Positions 7,698 to 14,770 of a stretch of DNA of 16,329 nt are shown here, in pieces. The stretch spans positions 1 to 16,329 of the forward strand of contig CAYQPE010000038.1 in the NCBI GenBank assembly GCA_964419445.1. Direction: 5' to 3'. The notes under the pieces are model-generated. The model was not told the origin of the DNA. It saw only the letters and a program-made list of their open reading frames with translations, and did not search any database. A program made the translations under genes and the position numbers. This stretch comes from JABHHG01 sp964419445 (GTDB lineage Bacteria > Fidelibacterota > Marinisomatia > SCGC-AAA003-L08 > D37C17). Position 1 is the first letter of the stretch. The number at the start of each line of letters is the position of its first letter.

Positions 7698-8769
7698 TGG
7701 CTAATACCTCATCAAAATTGTTCAAATAATCAACTAAATCATCCATATATACATTCCCCATGTGGGCAATTCTAAATGCTTTTCCTCTCAAGTTTCCATA
7801 GCCTCTATCCATTCGGTAACCCCGTGCAAGGAGCTCATCATTGATGCTATTTATATCCCACTCTTGAATATTTTTTATACAGGTAAGTGTTTCAGATTCG
7901 CAACCTTTTTGAGGATACAAATCCTGTCCATGATTCAATGCCCATTTTCGAGTAAACTCTGCACAATCTTTATGACGTTTCCACCGATTTTCTAATCCCT
8001 CATCATCAATAATATTCAGTACTTTTTGCAATCCAAACAAATGAGGAATTGACGGCGTTGAAGGTGTTTGTGCTTTGGTGTATGATTTTTCATAAATAAG
8101 TGCATCTAAAAAGTAGCCCTTGTTTTCTAATGTTGCTGATTTTTCTAACATTCTATCAGAAATACTGCAAATTGAAAATCCTGCAGGTAACCCCCATGCC
8201 TTTTGAGTTGAAGCTAAAATAAAATCTATACCGAGTTTATCAACTTCAATTTTTATTCCTGCCATAGAACTCACAGCATCTACAAGCCAAATTACATCCG
8301 GATATTTAGATTTTAGTAGTTGGGAAATTGCTTCTAAATCACTTTTTACTCCTGTTGATGTTTCATTATGCACCATGGCAAATACATCAAATTTTCCAGT
8401 TGAGAGCTGTGCATCAATAGCATCTACATCTATACCATATCCCCATTCAAATTCAATAGATTTAGAATTGTATCCACACTTTTCAGAAACGGTTGCCCAT
8501 TTAGAACTAAACGCACCATTCACGCCATGCAATACCCCTTTTCCCACAGCATTTCGCAGTCCCATTTCCCACAATCCCGTAGCTGCATGTGATACCACAT
8601 ACACATGATTTTTAGTATAAAGTAAATTTTGAATACGAGGTGTAATATCATTGATTAATTCAGAAATTTCAGGAGTTCGGTGACCAATTTGTGGCGTAGA
8701 TAAAACATCCAATATATCTTGAGATACATGGGTAGGTCCCGGTATAAACAACTTGGGGAATGAATTCAT
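7690..8769 (-). CDS. Class V PLP aminotransferase, probable phosphoserine aminotransferase partner of SerA
   Basis: A 359-residue fold-type I PLP enzyme of the alanine-glyoxylate / serine-pyruvate aminotransferase family. The N-terminal LFIPGPTHV and IGHRTPE segments are family hallmarks. Asp164 (VDAVSS) should hold the pyridine nitrogen, and Lys190 (STQKAWGLPAG) is the Schiff-base lysine. By sequence alone the substrate could be alanine/glyoxylate, serine/pyruvate or phosphohydroxypyruvate/glutamate. The 8-base overlap with serA makes the phosphoserine aminotransferase reaction the best guess, since members of this family act as SerC in many archaea and bacteria that lack the classical enzyme. 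The ATG has a good ribosome binding site for this genome (AAGGA, about 7 bases upstream), supporting the start and its role as first gene of the long minus-strand unit. Confidence 0.88.
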   Translation of the reverse strand: MNSFPKLFIPGPTHVSQDILDVLSTPQIGHRTPEISELINDITPRIQNLLYTKNHVYVVSHAATGLWEMGLRNAVGKGVLHGVNGAFSSKWATVSEKCGYNSKSIEFEWGYGIDVDAIDAQLSTGKFDVFAMVHNETSTGVKSDLEAISQLLKSKYPDVIWLVDAVSSMAGIKIEVDKLGIDFILASTQKAWGLPAGFSICSISDRMLEKSATLENKGYFLDALIYEKSYTKAQTPSTPSIPHLFGLQKVLNIIDDEGLENRWKRHKDCAEFTRKWALNHGQDLYPQKGCESETLTCIKNIQEWDINSINDELLARGYRMDRGYGNLRGKAFRIAHMGNVYMDDLVDYLNNFDEVLANV

Positions 8770-8869
8770 TTTCTTTCCTTATGTGGATTATGCAATTATT
8801 GTCAACTGAGGAGGTATAAATTTACACGTGCTAACGGTAAGTGGGAAAGAGGGAAAATTTATAAATTTA

Positions 8870-8921
8870 CCCCCGGCACTGGGACGATAGCACCAGGGGA
8901 TTTAGGAGATCCCTTACGGGA
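8870..8921 (-). ncRNA. Candidate structured leader RNA of the serine operon
   Basis: This stretch is far richer in G and C than its surroundings and folds better when read on the minus strand. Reading 5' to 3' on that strand, UCCC-GUAA-GGGA (8921-8910) is a 4-base-pair hairpin capped by a GNRA-type loop. It is followed by CCCC, a single U bulge, GGUGC, a 10-base loop, then GUGCC and GGGG (8899-8871). The second stem uses two G-U wobble pairs that would be mismatches on the plus strand, which gives the direction. It ends about 100 bases before the aminotransferase start. It matches no riboswitch class I can recognise. It may be a cis-acting leader or an independent small RNA. Confidence 0.4.
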
Positions 8922-8962
8922 AAATTACGTTGTCACAATAGCTTCCTATTTTATATATATGC

Positions 8963-9001
8963 AAAAAGTGTCAAAAATATGACAAACTTTTTTCACTTTT
9001 T
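8963..9001 (+). promoter_or_regulatory. AT-rich inverted repeat upstream of queE
   Basis: AAAAAGTG (8963-8970) and CACTTTTT (8994-9001) are perfect 8-base inverted repeats, with a smaller nested pair TGTCA / TGACA (8969-8973 and 8980-8984) that shares two bases with the first arm. The element sits 45 bases before the queE start. It could be an operator for a dimeric regulator or a weak hairpin ending in T residues. The low GC content makes a strong intrinsic terminator unlikely. No preQ1 riboswitch pattern is seen here. Confidence 0.3.
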
Positions 9002-9045
9002 TTAGTTTATCGACGAGAAATATTTTAAATTTTCCTACACTTTTT

Positions 9046-9702
9046 ATGAAAAAATCAACGAATACACTAAAAATTAATGAAATTTACAAGAGTATTCAGG
9101 GCGAATCTACACACATGGGACGACCTTGTATTTTTGTCCGATTAACCTATTGCAATCTACGTTGTACATATTGCGATACTGAATATGCCTTTTATGAGGG
9201 CAATGATTTCACAATTGATGAAATAATGGTAAAAATTAAATCATTGAACTGCAATCTTGTTGAGGTTACAGGAGGGGAACCCCTTTTTCAAGATCAATGT
9301 ATTGAGCTTCTTAAAAGATTGGTAAATGAAAACTATGAAGTAATGCTAGAAACTGGTGGTTCATTACCCATTACTGAAGTTCCATCTTCAGTCATTAAAA
9401 TTGTTGATTTCAAATGCCCTAGTAGTGGTATGAAAAAGAAAAATTTATGGCCTATCGTAGATGATATTCAACCTCATGATGAAATTAAATTTGTAATTGG
9501 TAATCGAGAGGATTTTGATTGGGCGTGCAAAAAAATATATAAATACCATCTACATGAAACATGTACCGTTTTATTCTCCCCTGTTTTTGGTGAAATTGAA
9601 CCCAAAACTATTGTTGATTGGATTATAGATGAAAATATACCTGTACGGTTTCAAATTCAATCCCATAAATATATTTGGAATCCAGAGGAAAAAAGCGTTT
9701 AA
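9046..9702 (+). CDS. queE: 7-carboxy-7-deazaguanine synthase QueE
   Basis: QueE is a radical-SAM enzyme that turns 6-carboxy-5,6,7,8-tetrahydropterin into 7-carboxy-7-deazaguanine on the way to queuosine. The 218-residue product has the family opening INEIYKSIQGESTHMGRPC and the cluster motif with Cys36, Cys40 and Cys43 (CNLRCTYC). It also has the glycine-rich SAM-contact motif VTGGEP at about 74-79, and the later LETGGS and DFKCPSSGMK segments typical of QueE. The start ATG follows CCTACACTTTTT with no visible Shine-Dalgarno; this is common in FCB bacteria, and the alignment of the first motif supports the start. It lies 45 bases before queC, which uses its product, and is divergent from the serine operon. 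queD and queF are not in the window. Confidence 0.95.
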   Translation: MKKSTNTLKINEIYKSIQGESTHMGRPCIFVRLTYCNLRCTYCDTEYAFYEGNDFTIDEIMVKIKSLNCNLVEVTGGEPLFQDQCIELLKRLVNENYEVMLETGGSLPITEVPSSVIKIVDFKCPSSGMKKKNLWPIVDDIQPHDEIKFVIGNREDFDWACKKIYKYHLHETCTVLFSPVFGEIEPKTIVDWIIDENIPVRFQIQSHKYIWNPEEKSV

Positions 9703-9747
9703 TTTTAGGCATGTTAACAATCTTCAATCTTAAATCTACCATTTTCA

Positions 9748-10407
9748 ATGTCTAAAGCCGTCATTCTAGTTTCCGGGGGTATGGATAGCTGTGTAACTGC
9801 TGCTATGGCAAATCATAATGGATATGAGCTCTGCTTTCTTCATTTAAACTATGGTCAGCGAACAGAATCTCGTGAATTAATTGCTTTTCATAAAATTGGG
9901 GATTTTTATGATGTTCAACATCGACTCATTGTGGATATGTCTCATTTAGCACAGATTGGTGGTTCTTGCCTTACTGATCATTCAATTGATGTACCTCAAG
10001 CAGATTTAGAAAATAAAGACATCCCCATTTCTTATGTGCCATTTAGAAATGCAAATATTTTGGCAGCAGCCACCAGTTGGGCGGAGGCATTAGATGCAAA
10101 GGCGTTATTTATTGGAGCGGTTGAAGAGGATTCATCAGGATATCCAGATTGCAGACGTTCATTCTATGATGCATTTGAAACAACTATCCAAGAAGGTACA
10201 AAGCCAAATACAGATATTAAAATTATAACTCCACTCATAAATCTCAGTAAAAAAGAGATAATCCTTGAAGGTCAAAAAATAAATGCACCTATACACTTAT
10301 CATGGAGTTGTTATGAACGAGAAGATGTACCCTGTGGAGAATGTGATTCTTGTGCCTTGCGTGCAAGGGGATTTGAACAGGCTGGTGTTACAGACCCAAT
10401 TCTTTAG
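9748..10407 (+). CDS. queC: 7-cyano-7-deazaguanine synthase QueC
   Basis: QueC uses ATP and ammonia to convert 7-carboxy-7-deazaguanine to preQ0. The 219-residue length is typical. The ATP pyrophosphatase P-loop SGGMDS is at residues 9-14. Substrate and family segments include LNYGQR (33-38), VPFRNANILAAA (97-108) and GAVEEDSSGYPDCR (123-136). The zinc site is complete: Cys188, Cys196, Cys199 and Cys202 (SCY ... PCGECDSC). It follows queE by 45 bases in the same direction and almost certainly shares its transcript. Its TAG stop interlocks with the TAA of the convergent carboxypeptidase gene (a 4-base overlap), leaving no space for a separate terminator for either gene. The start has no clear Shine-Dalgarno, but SKAVILVSGG fits the family start. 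Confidence 0.96.
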   Translation: MSKAVILVSGGMDSCVTAAMANHNGYELCFLHLNYGQRTESRELIAFHKIGDFYDVQHRLIVDMSHLAQIGGSCLTDHSIDVPQADLENKDIPISYVPFRNANILAAATSWAEALDAKALFIGAVEEDSSGYPDCRRSFYDAFETTIQEGTKPNTDIKIITPLINLSKKEIILEGQKINAPIHLSWSCYEREDVPCGECDSCALRARGFEQAGVTDPIL

Positions 10408-12632
10408 TCTTCTAAAATAATTCCAACTAAAATGACGATGTCTAAAATATTTACATCTTCGTCACTATTCATATCTGCAACTAGCAAGACTTCATCAGTA
10501 ATATTTTCACCTAAAATTATATTTACAATATTCACAATGTCAATTACATTGATAACCCCATCATGATTCACGTCGCCTAAAATAACATCAGCAGCATGGT
10601 AGGCAAAAACCTTAATATTGTCTATATAAATACCATCACCAGTAACATGGCCATCAGACTCTATTCTGAATTGTAAATACACCTGTGGTTCACCTGCAAA
10701 TTGAGACAATGAAATATTATCCGTAACCCAATCTGATTCGCCATCATAACCAAATTCATCAGAGTCCTGAATTCCTTGACCAGCCCCACCTGACATATAA
10801 TTGCCTTGTAACGGAATCCAATTATTTCCATCGGTGGAACCTAATACTTGTGCCCAATCCCAATTTTCTTCTATTTCCCAAGTTGCTACAATTTGTAAAT
10901 ATCCATCAACTATTTCAGTGAAATCCAATGGCGATTCTAACTGCATTAAACTGGTTCCCCAATCACCAACATAATCACCTTCTGGACTGTCTGCAAAAGA
11001 AAAATTACCTTGGTGCTCATAATATGATAATCCCCAACCATTATGGGTATTCCAATTATCCATTCCTGATTCAGCATCATCAGAAAAAATCAACTCAGGT
11101 TGCCCCACCAACAATTGAAAGGATTTTGAAAATTCATATCCTAAATTATCATAGGCAGAAATAGAAATTGGAATGGTTGTTCCTCCCCCAACATTGGTTG
11201 GTATGGTAATTTGAAATGACCCATATTCAATTTCTCGACTATCTAATACATCAATAACAAAATTTTCAGAATAAATTGAAGATTCAATTGCAACATACAC
11301 ACTGCCTTCTGAATCAAGTAATCCTTGATTCTTAATGCTATAATTAAGGGTATATGTGTCACCTTGAACAAAAAAGTCTTCTGAAGATTCCAAATTCAGT
11401 TTATACATGGCACCTGCAGCCCATGCTACAAATTTATTGGGATGTAAATTTTCTTCAGCTAGAGGTAAAATTCTATCAGATGCAGGCCAAAATCCATCAT
11501 TCCATGTACCAATTTCTGGGGTATATGCAAAAATATCATGTTCACCATACATCCAATCACATGCTTCACCATTTACGGTATAACCTACCGTTTCTATACC
11601 TGTACCCATAACATAATTGTTAAACTCAGTCATTTCTTCACCAAATTCTCTAAATATAGTCAAATCTGGTTCAGGCGGTAATAATCCTGCTATATATCCA
11701 AGAGGATGAATAAGTAGATTTCCATAGCTATGATAATTCAAAGCAATAGGGAAATTATGTGCCTCTACAAAATCTCTAATCATTTGAGTTTCAGGTTCAG
11801 AGAAAGGTGCAGTGCCTCTATACGTTTGTGAGCAAGGGTCTGGACTTGAGCCTTCATCGTCAAAGCCCCATTGATAACCATAATTACGGTTTAAATCAAT
11901 ACCATCCCAATCATATTGATCATCATTATTTGAACATGTTTCTCGATGATTTTTCCGTTGCATGCCCCCACCATTAGGTGCAATCTGCTGATTGTATACT
12001 AATCCATCTGGATTTACCATGGGGATAAACCACAACTCGCGATTATTTAATATTGCAGTAGCTTCAAGGTCTGAGTTATAATTTTCAACAAGCCAATACA
12101 TATAATAAAACAAGTTCATATAACTCATGGGTTCACGAGAATGATGCAAGCCTGTATATAAAACCTCTGGCTCATTTTCATCAACGTTTGGATTATCACT
12201 CAATTTTACGGCATAAACCAATCGACCTTCTAAGGTTTCTCCCAATACTTCTAATTCAGATACAATATGAGGGTATTCTGAACTCAATTCTTCCAAATGC
12301 TCAATTATTTCATCATGAGTATAATAGCCACCCATGGACCCATAATCAAAATCCCGTGATGAAATATTATATAATCTAGATTGATAAAACTCCTCTAAAT
12401 CTGCATGAATTACTTCAAATGTAATACCATCTTCTAATAAAATATCATTTAAGTAATTGGGAATTGCAAATTCAATAAACTCACCTTTTTTAATATACAC
12501 ATGATCAAGGGCAACGCCTAAATCTTGTAAGCGATGCGTTATCTCTTTTGTGGGGTTTTCAATTCGAATTTGCTCATACCTATAATTCGAAAAAACCTGC
12601 GTTATCATTAATAAAAGAATTATTTTTTTCAT
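10404..12632 (-). CDS. Secreted M14 zinc carboxypeptidase with jelly-roll and dockerin-like C-terminus
   Basis: The 742-residue product begins with a signal peptide (residues 1-15). A pro-region of about 85 residues follows, then an M14 metallocarboxypeptidase domain (about 100-408), a CARDB/Ig-like beta domain (about 410-510) and a MAM/jelly-roll-like domain (about 513-679). The dockerin-like pair (about 685-742) has calcium loops DVNHDGVINVID and DMNSDEDVNILD. Zinc ligands are His164 and Glu167 (HSRE) and His301 (NYHSYG). Asn248-Arg249 (LNRN) fits the substrate-binding Asn-Arg pair, Tyr351 the substrate tyrosine, and Glu373 (TPEIG) the catalytic base, so activity is predicted. Placed against carboxypeptidase T from memory, Glu356 falls at the acidic pocket position (Asp260), which would tolerate basic as well as hydrophobic C-terminal residues. 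The start shares one base with the deiminase stop (TAATG), so the two are translated together. Confidence 0.92.
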   Translation of the reverse strand: MKKIILLLMITQVFSNYRYEQIRIENPTKEITHRLQDLGVALDHVYIKKGEFIEFAIPNYLNDILLEDGITFEVIHADLEEFYQSRLYNISSRDFDYGSMGGYYTHDEIIEHLEELSSEYPHIVSELEVLGETLEGRLVYAVKLSDNPNVDENEPEVLYTGLHHSREPMSYMNLFYYMYWLVENYNSDLEATAILNNRELWFIPMVNPDGLVYNQQIAPNGGGMQRKNHRETCSNNDDQYDWDGIDLNRNYGYQWGFDDEGSSPDPCSQTYRGTAPFSEPETQMIRDFVEAHNFPIALNYHSYGNLLIHPLGYIAGLLPPEPDLTIFREFGEEMTEFNNYVMGTGIETVGYTVNGEACDWMYGEHDIFAYTPEIGTWNDGFWPASDRILPLAEENLHPNKFVAWAAGAMYKLNLESSEDFFVQGDTYTLNYSIKNQGLLDSEGSVYVAIESSIYSENFVIDVLDSREIEYGSFQITIPTNVGGGTTIPISISAYDNLGYEFSKSFQLLVGQPELIFSDDAESGMDNWNTHNGWGLSYYEHQGNFSFADSPEGDYVGDWGTSLMQLESPLDFTEIVDGYLQIVATWEIEENWDWAQVLGSTDGNNWIPLQGNYMSGGAGQGIQDSDEFGYDGESDWVTDNISLSQFAGEPQVYLQFRIESDGHVTGDGIYIDNIKVFAYHAADVILGDVNHDGVINVIDIVNIVNIILGENITDEVLLVADMNSDEDVNILDIVILVGIILED

Positions 12633-13903
12633 TAGTCCCCAGCTAATACTAAGTTAACAATTAACACTATATCAAGGATGTTTATATTTCCATCATTATT
12701 TAAATCAGCCAATTGAGTTTGTGTAGGCGACAATTCTGCTGTACCTAATATTGAGTTTACCGTTACAACAATATCTAATACATTAATTACATCATCCATA
12801 TTCACATCACCAGATTGATACGCAGTATAGGCAAGATCGGGAATCCCTCGCGTACGACAATGTAATGCATCTGTTGAATACCAAGAGCCTGTAAATGATA
12901 AAATTTCATGATCTGGCATAGCCTCTTGGTACACTTCAATGGCATCATCATCCCAGGAGCTATTCATTATGGGAACGAATACTCTATTGTTTAAAATTAG
13001 GGAATTTGAATATGGCTGGTCATAAGGAGTATAAACTCTATACACTTCCCATGGTGTTCCTAAATGAGTAGTGGTTCCTTCAAAATACTCAGCAACGTCT
13101 TCAATCATGTCATATTGTGCATGTGATGAAGGTACTGAACGAATTAAAATTTTAGTGGGAGATAAATACTTTCCCCAACAATCAATATGATCAATATATT
13201 CGTTATTGGGGTCAGCCACCACATGATATTCATCAATACCATAATATTCTTCCATAATATTATCTACATAATTACATGGGGATAATGGAATACTCCATTG
13301 ATCATTGGTATTACATTCATCGTTCTCTGTATATGCAATTTGAGTGGATGCACCTACACCATAACCATCTGTCATATAATTTCCACCAGTATGAACAAAA
13401 TCTGCTGAATAATAGGGTACATCTAGAAAATTTGCCACTCTTTGGGGAACTTGATTATCATTGGGACGAGGGCGATTATAGGTAAAATCAACAATTGAAT
13501 AGTCTCCATTTCCATCAATAATCCACCAAGGACCGTAGTCACGTGTCCAATGAGAATCAGTAGCTCCCGTAATAAATTGGACATTGTCCATATTTACGCC
13601 TGCATTATTAAATGAATTTGTTGCTGAATTTTGATAACCTGAAGAGACTAAACAATAAATAATAGATTCTTCTGACATTTCACGGACTAGTGAAGTGGAT
13701 ATCCCAAGGGGGTAACGAATTAATACACCTTGCATAGGTTCATATTCAGCAATTGCTCTAACGGGTGCTGGTGGCGGATCTGTACGATGCCCCATCTCCC
13801 GAATTAAATGACGATTATTCCATTCTTCTTCAGTAAAGCCAATGGGTAGCTCTGCACAAATTATCCCAAACAAGATGCATAAACTAATTTTCTTAAAAAC
13901 CAT
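12632..13903 (-). CDS. Secreted peptidylarginine deiminase (PPAD family) with dockerin-like C-terminus
   Basis: The 423-residue product has a signal peptide (about 1-17, cleavage near ICA-ELP), a guanidine-group-modifying enzyme domain (about 45-360) and a dockerin-like pair (about 364-423; loops DVNMDDVINVLD and DLNNDGNINILD). The catalytic residues of Porphyromonas PPAD are all present: Asp122 (TRDYGPWW), His239 and Asp241 (HIDCWGKYL), Asn300 (YSNSL) and Cys349 (LHCRTRG). Arg144 and Arg146 (NRPRPND) lie 22 and 24 residues after the first Asp, exactly the spacing of PPAD Arg152 and Arg154, which grip the C-terminal carboxylate. It should convert C-terminal peptidyl-arginine to citrulline with release of ammonia. 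The cytosolic relative agmatine deiminase is unlikely because of the signal peptide, the RDYGPW motif and the extra domain. Its stop overlaps the carboxypeptidase start by one base. Confidence 0.9.
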   Translation of the reverse strand: MVFKKISLCILFGIICAELPIGFTEEEWNNRHLIREMGHRTDPPPAPVRAIAEYEPMQGVLIRYPLGISTSLVREMSEESIIYCLVSSGYQNSATNSFNNAGVNMDNVQFITGATDSHWTRDYGPWWIIDGNGDYSIVDFTYNRPRPNDNQVPQRVANFLDVPYYSADFVHTGGNYMTDGYGVGASTQIAYTENDECNTNDQWSIPLSPCNYVDNIMEEYYGIDEYHVVADPNNEYIDHIDCWGKYLSPTKILIRSVPSSHAQYDMIEDVAEYFEGTTTHLGTPWEVYRVYTPYDQPYSNSLILNNRVFVPIMNSSWDDDAIEVYQEAMPDHEILSFTGSWYSTDALHCRTRGIPDLAYTAYQSGDVNMDDVINVLDIVVTVNSILGTAELSPTQTQLADLNNDGNINILDIVLIVNLVLAGD

Positions 13904-13923
13904 AATTACCCCAAAAATTTCCC

Positions 13924-13952
13924 AGTTTATTCATATAATAATACATCATCAA
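13924..13952 (-). promoter_or_regulatory. Candidate promoter of the deiminase-carboxypeptidase operon
   Basis: On the minus strand TTGATG (13952-13947), 17 bases, then TAAACT (13929-13924) forms a plausible sigma-70-like pair ending 20 bases before the deiminase ATG. The 93-base gap to the lipoprotein gene supports a separate start of transcription. Upstream in the gap is a small TTCTG-TAA-CAGAA inverted repeat (13974-13986) without a T-run, so it is not a convincing terminator. Low certainty in AT-rich DNA. Confidence 0.25.
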
Positions 13953-13996
13953 TGAATACTTATGGGAAGCGTTTTCTGTAACAGAATGTATAAAAA

Positions 13997-14770
13997 TTAT
14001 GGGAGTAGATCTAATGTATTAAGGCATTGAATTACAGAGAGTTGGGTTAAATCACATTCAAGGGATTCCATCTGCTCCACTTCAACGGCTGCACTATCGA
14101 GATAGTTTACATCATCCGAATTTAAGTCACTCAATCGAATAAAGTTTTGTGCTCTTAATAAATGTATATTTTCTTTGTTAAAATTTTCATCATAAGCAAA
14201 ATCATAGTCTTCAAATTCCTTTAATAAGGTGTCTGATTCATGAATAACACTCTTCGATAATTCTAATGCATCCTCCCAAATAAGTGAATCAAGTCCATCG
14301 GTGTAATACTCCATAGCTTTATCTAATGCCAGATAACTAAAAGTATATGACTTCCCTGCCATTAAGTTTGCATAAACTAAAGAATCTGCCGTTGTTAAAG
14401 CCGTTGTTTCAACATTTTCCAATCTAATACCCATCAATTCATTCGCAGCATTAAAATGTGATATAGCTTCAGATCTTAGTTCTTCTCTAAGTGTTTTATT
14501 GTCTATGCCTTGATTTATTTTGGCTTTATAAATAGCTGTCCATCCTAATCCAACATAGGCATAATCATAATAATTTGTGGGCTTATCCTCATCAGCTAAC
14601 AATGTGGCAGAAAATAATTCAACGGCTCTATCATAGTCAGCATCCATGAATTTATCCCATCCCTCAAACACGTAAAATATCCCAGATAATGGACTAACTT
14701 GCTCTTCTAAATCTACAAGATTTTCACATGCACAAAACAATATTATTAATATGAGATATAGCTTTTTCAC
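13997..14770 (-). CDS. Helical (TPR-like) outer-membrane-type lipoprotein
   Basis: The 257-residue product starts at a GTG codon (14770-14768) that overlaps the TGA of the upstream surface-protein gene (GTGA). The N-terminus MKKLYLILIILFCAC fits a lipoprotein signal with the lipidated cysteine at residue 15, although the -3 residue is Phe rather than the usual Leu. The mature protein looks almost entirely helical, with TPR-like pairs (for example AVELFSATLLADEDKPTNYY and YAYVGLGWTAIYKAKI) and an acidic composition. I recognise no specific family. Because it is translationally coupled to a T9SS-sorted surface protein, a role in exporting, holding or assembling that protein at the outer membrane is a reasonable inference, but nothing in the sequence proves it. 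Confidence 0.82.
   Translation of the reverse strand: MKKLYLILIILFCACENLVDLEEQVSPLSGIFYVFEGWDKFMDADYDRAVELFSATLLADEDKPTNYYDYAYVGLGWTAIYKAKINQGIDNKTLREELRSEAISHFNAANELMGIRLENVETTALTTADSLVYANLMAGKSYTFSYLALDKAMEYYTDGLDSLIWEDALELSKSVIHESDTLLKEFEDYDFAYDENFNKENIHLLRAQNFIRLSDLNSDDVNYLDSAAVEVEQMESLECDLTQLSVIQCLNTLDLLP

Larger units (their letters stand above)
8770..9045. other. Divergent intergenic region between the serine operon and queE
   Basis: This 276-base gap separates the minus-strand serine operon from plus-strand queE. It holds a GC-rich hairpin-forming stretch (8870-8921), a perfect 14-base palindrome AAATTTATAAATTT (8855-8868), two copies of TATAAATTTAC (8815-8825 and 8860-8870), a perfect TTGACA on the minus strand (8804-8799), and an AT-rich inverted repeat near queE (8963-9001). 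The TTGACA has no good -10 at the right spacing before the aminotransferase start, so the promoter for that gene is not settled. No gene is seen in it. Confidence 0.8.

Noticed and set aside
8870..8945. Known riboswitch (preQ1, c-di-GMP GEMM, guanidine-II, T-box)
   Set aside because: A GGGACG-like stretch and two ACGR-like loops on the plus strand recall GEMM and guanidine-II, but the required GAAA loop, the paired hairpin arms and the T-box TGGNA bulge are missing. The stems also pair better on the other strand.
10404..12820. Cellulosome components
   Set aside because: Dockerin-like repeats alone do not show a cellulosome; there is no cohesin, scaffoldin or glycoside hydrolase in the window.
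12632..13903. Cytosolic agmatine deiminase
   Set aside because: The signal peptide, the PPAD-type RDYGPW and NRPRP motifs, and the dockerin-like tail argue for a secreted peptidylarginine deiminase.
13974..13986. Intrinsic terminator after the lipoprotein gene
   Set aside because: The TTCTG-TAA-CAGAA repeat is only five base pairs, AT-rich, and is not followed by a T-run on the minus strand.
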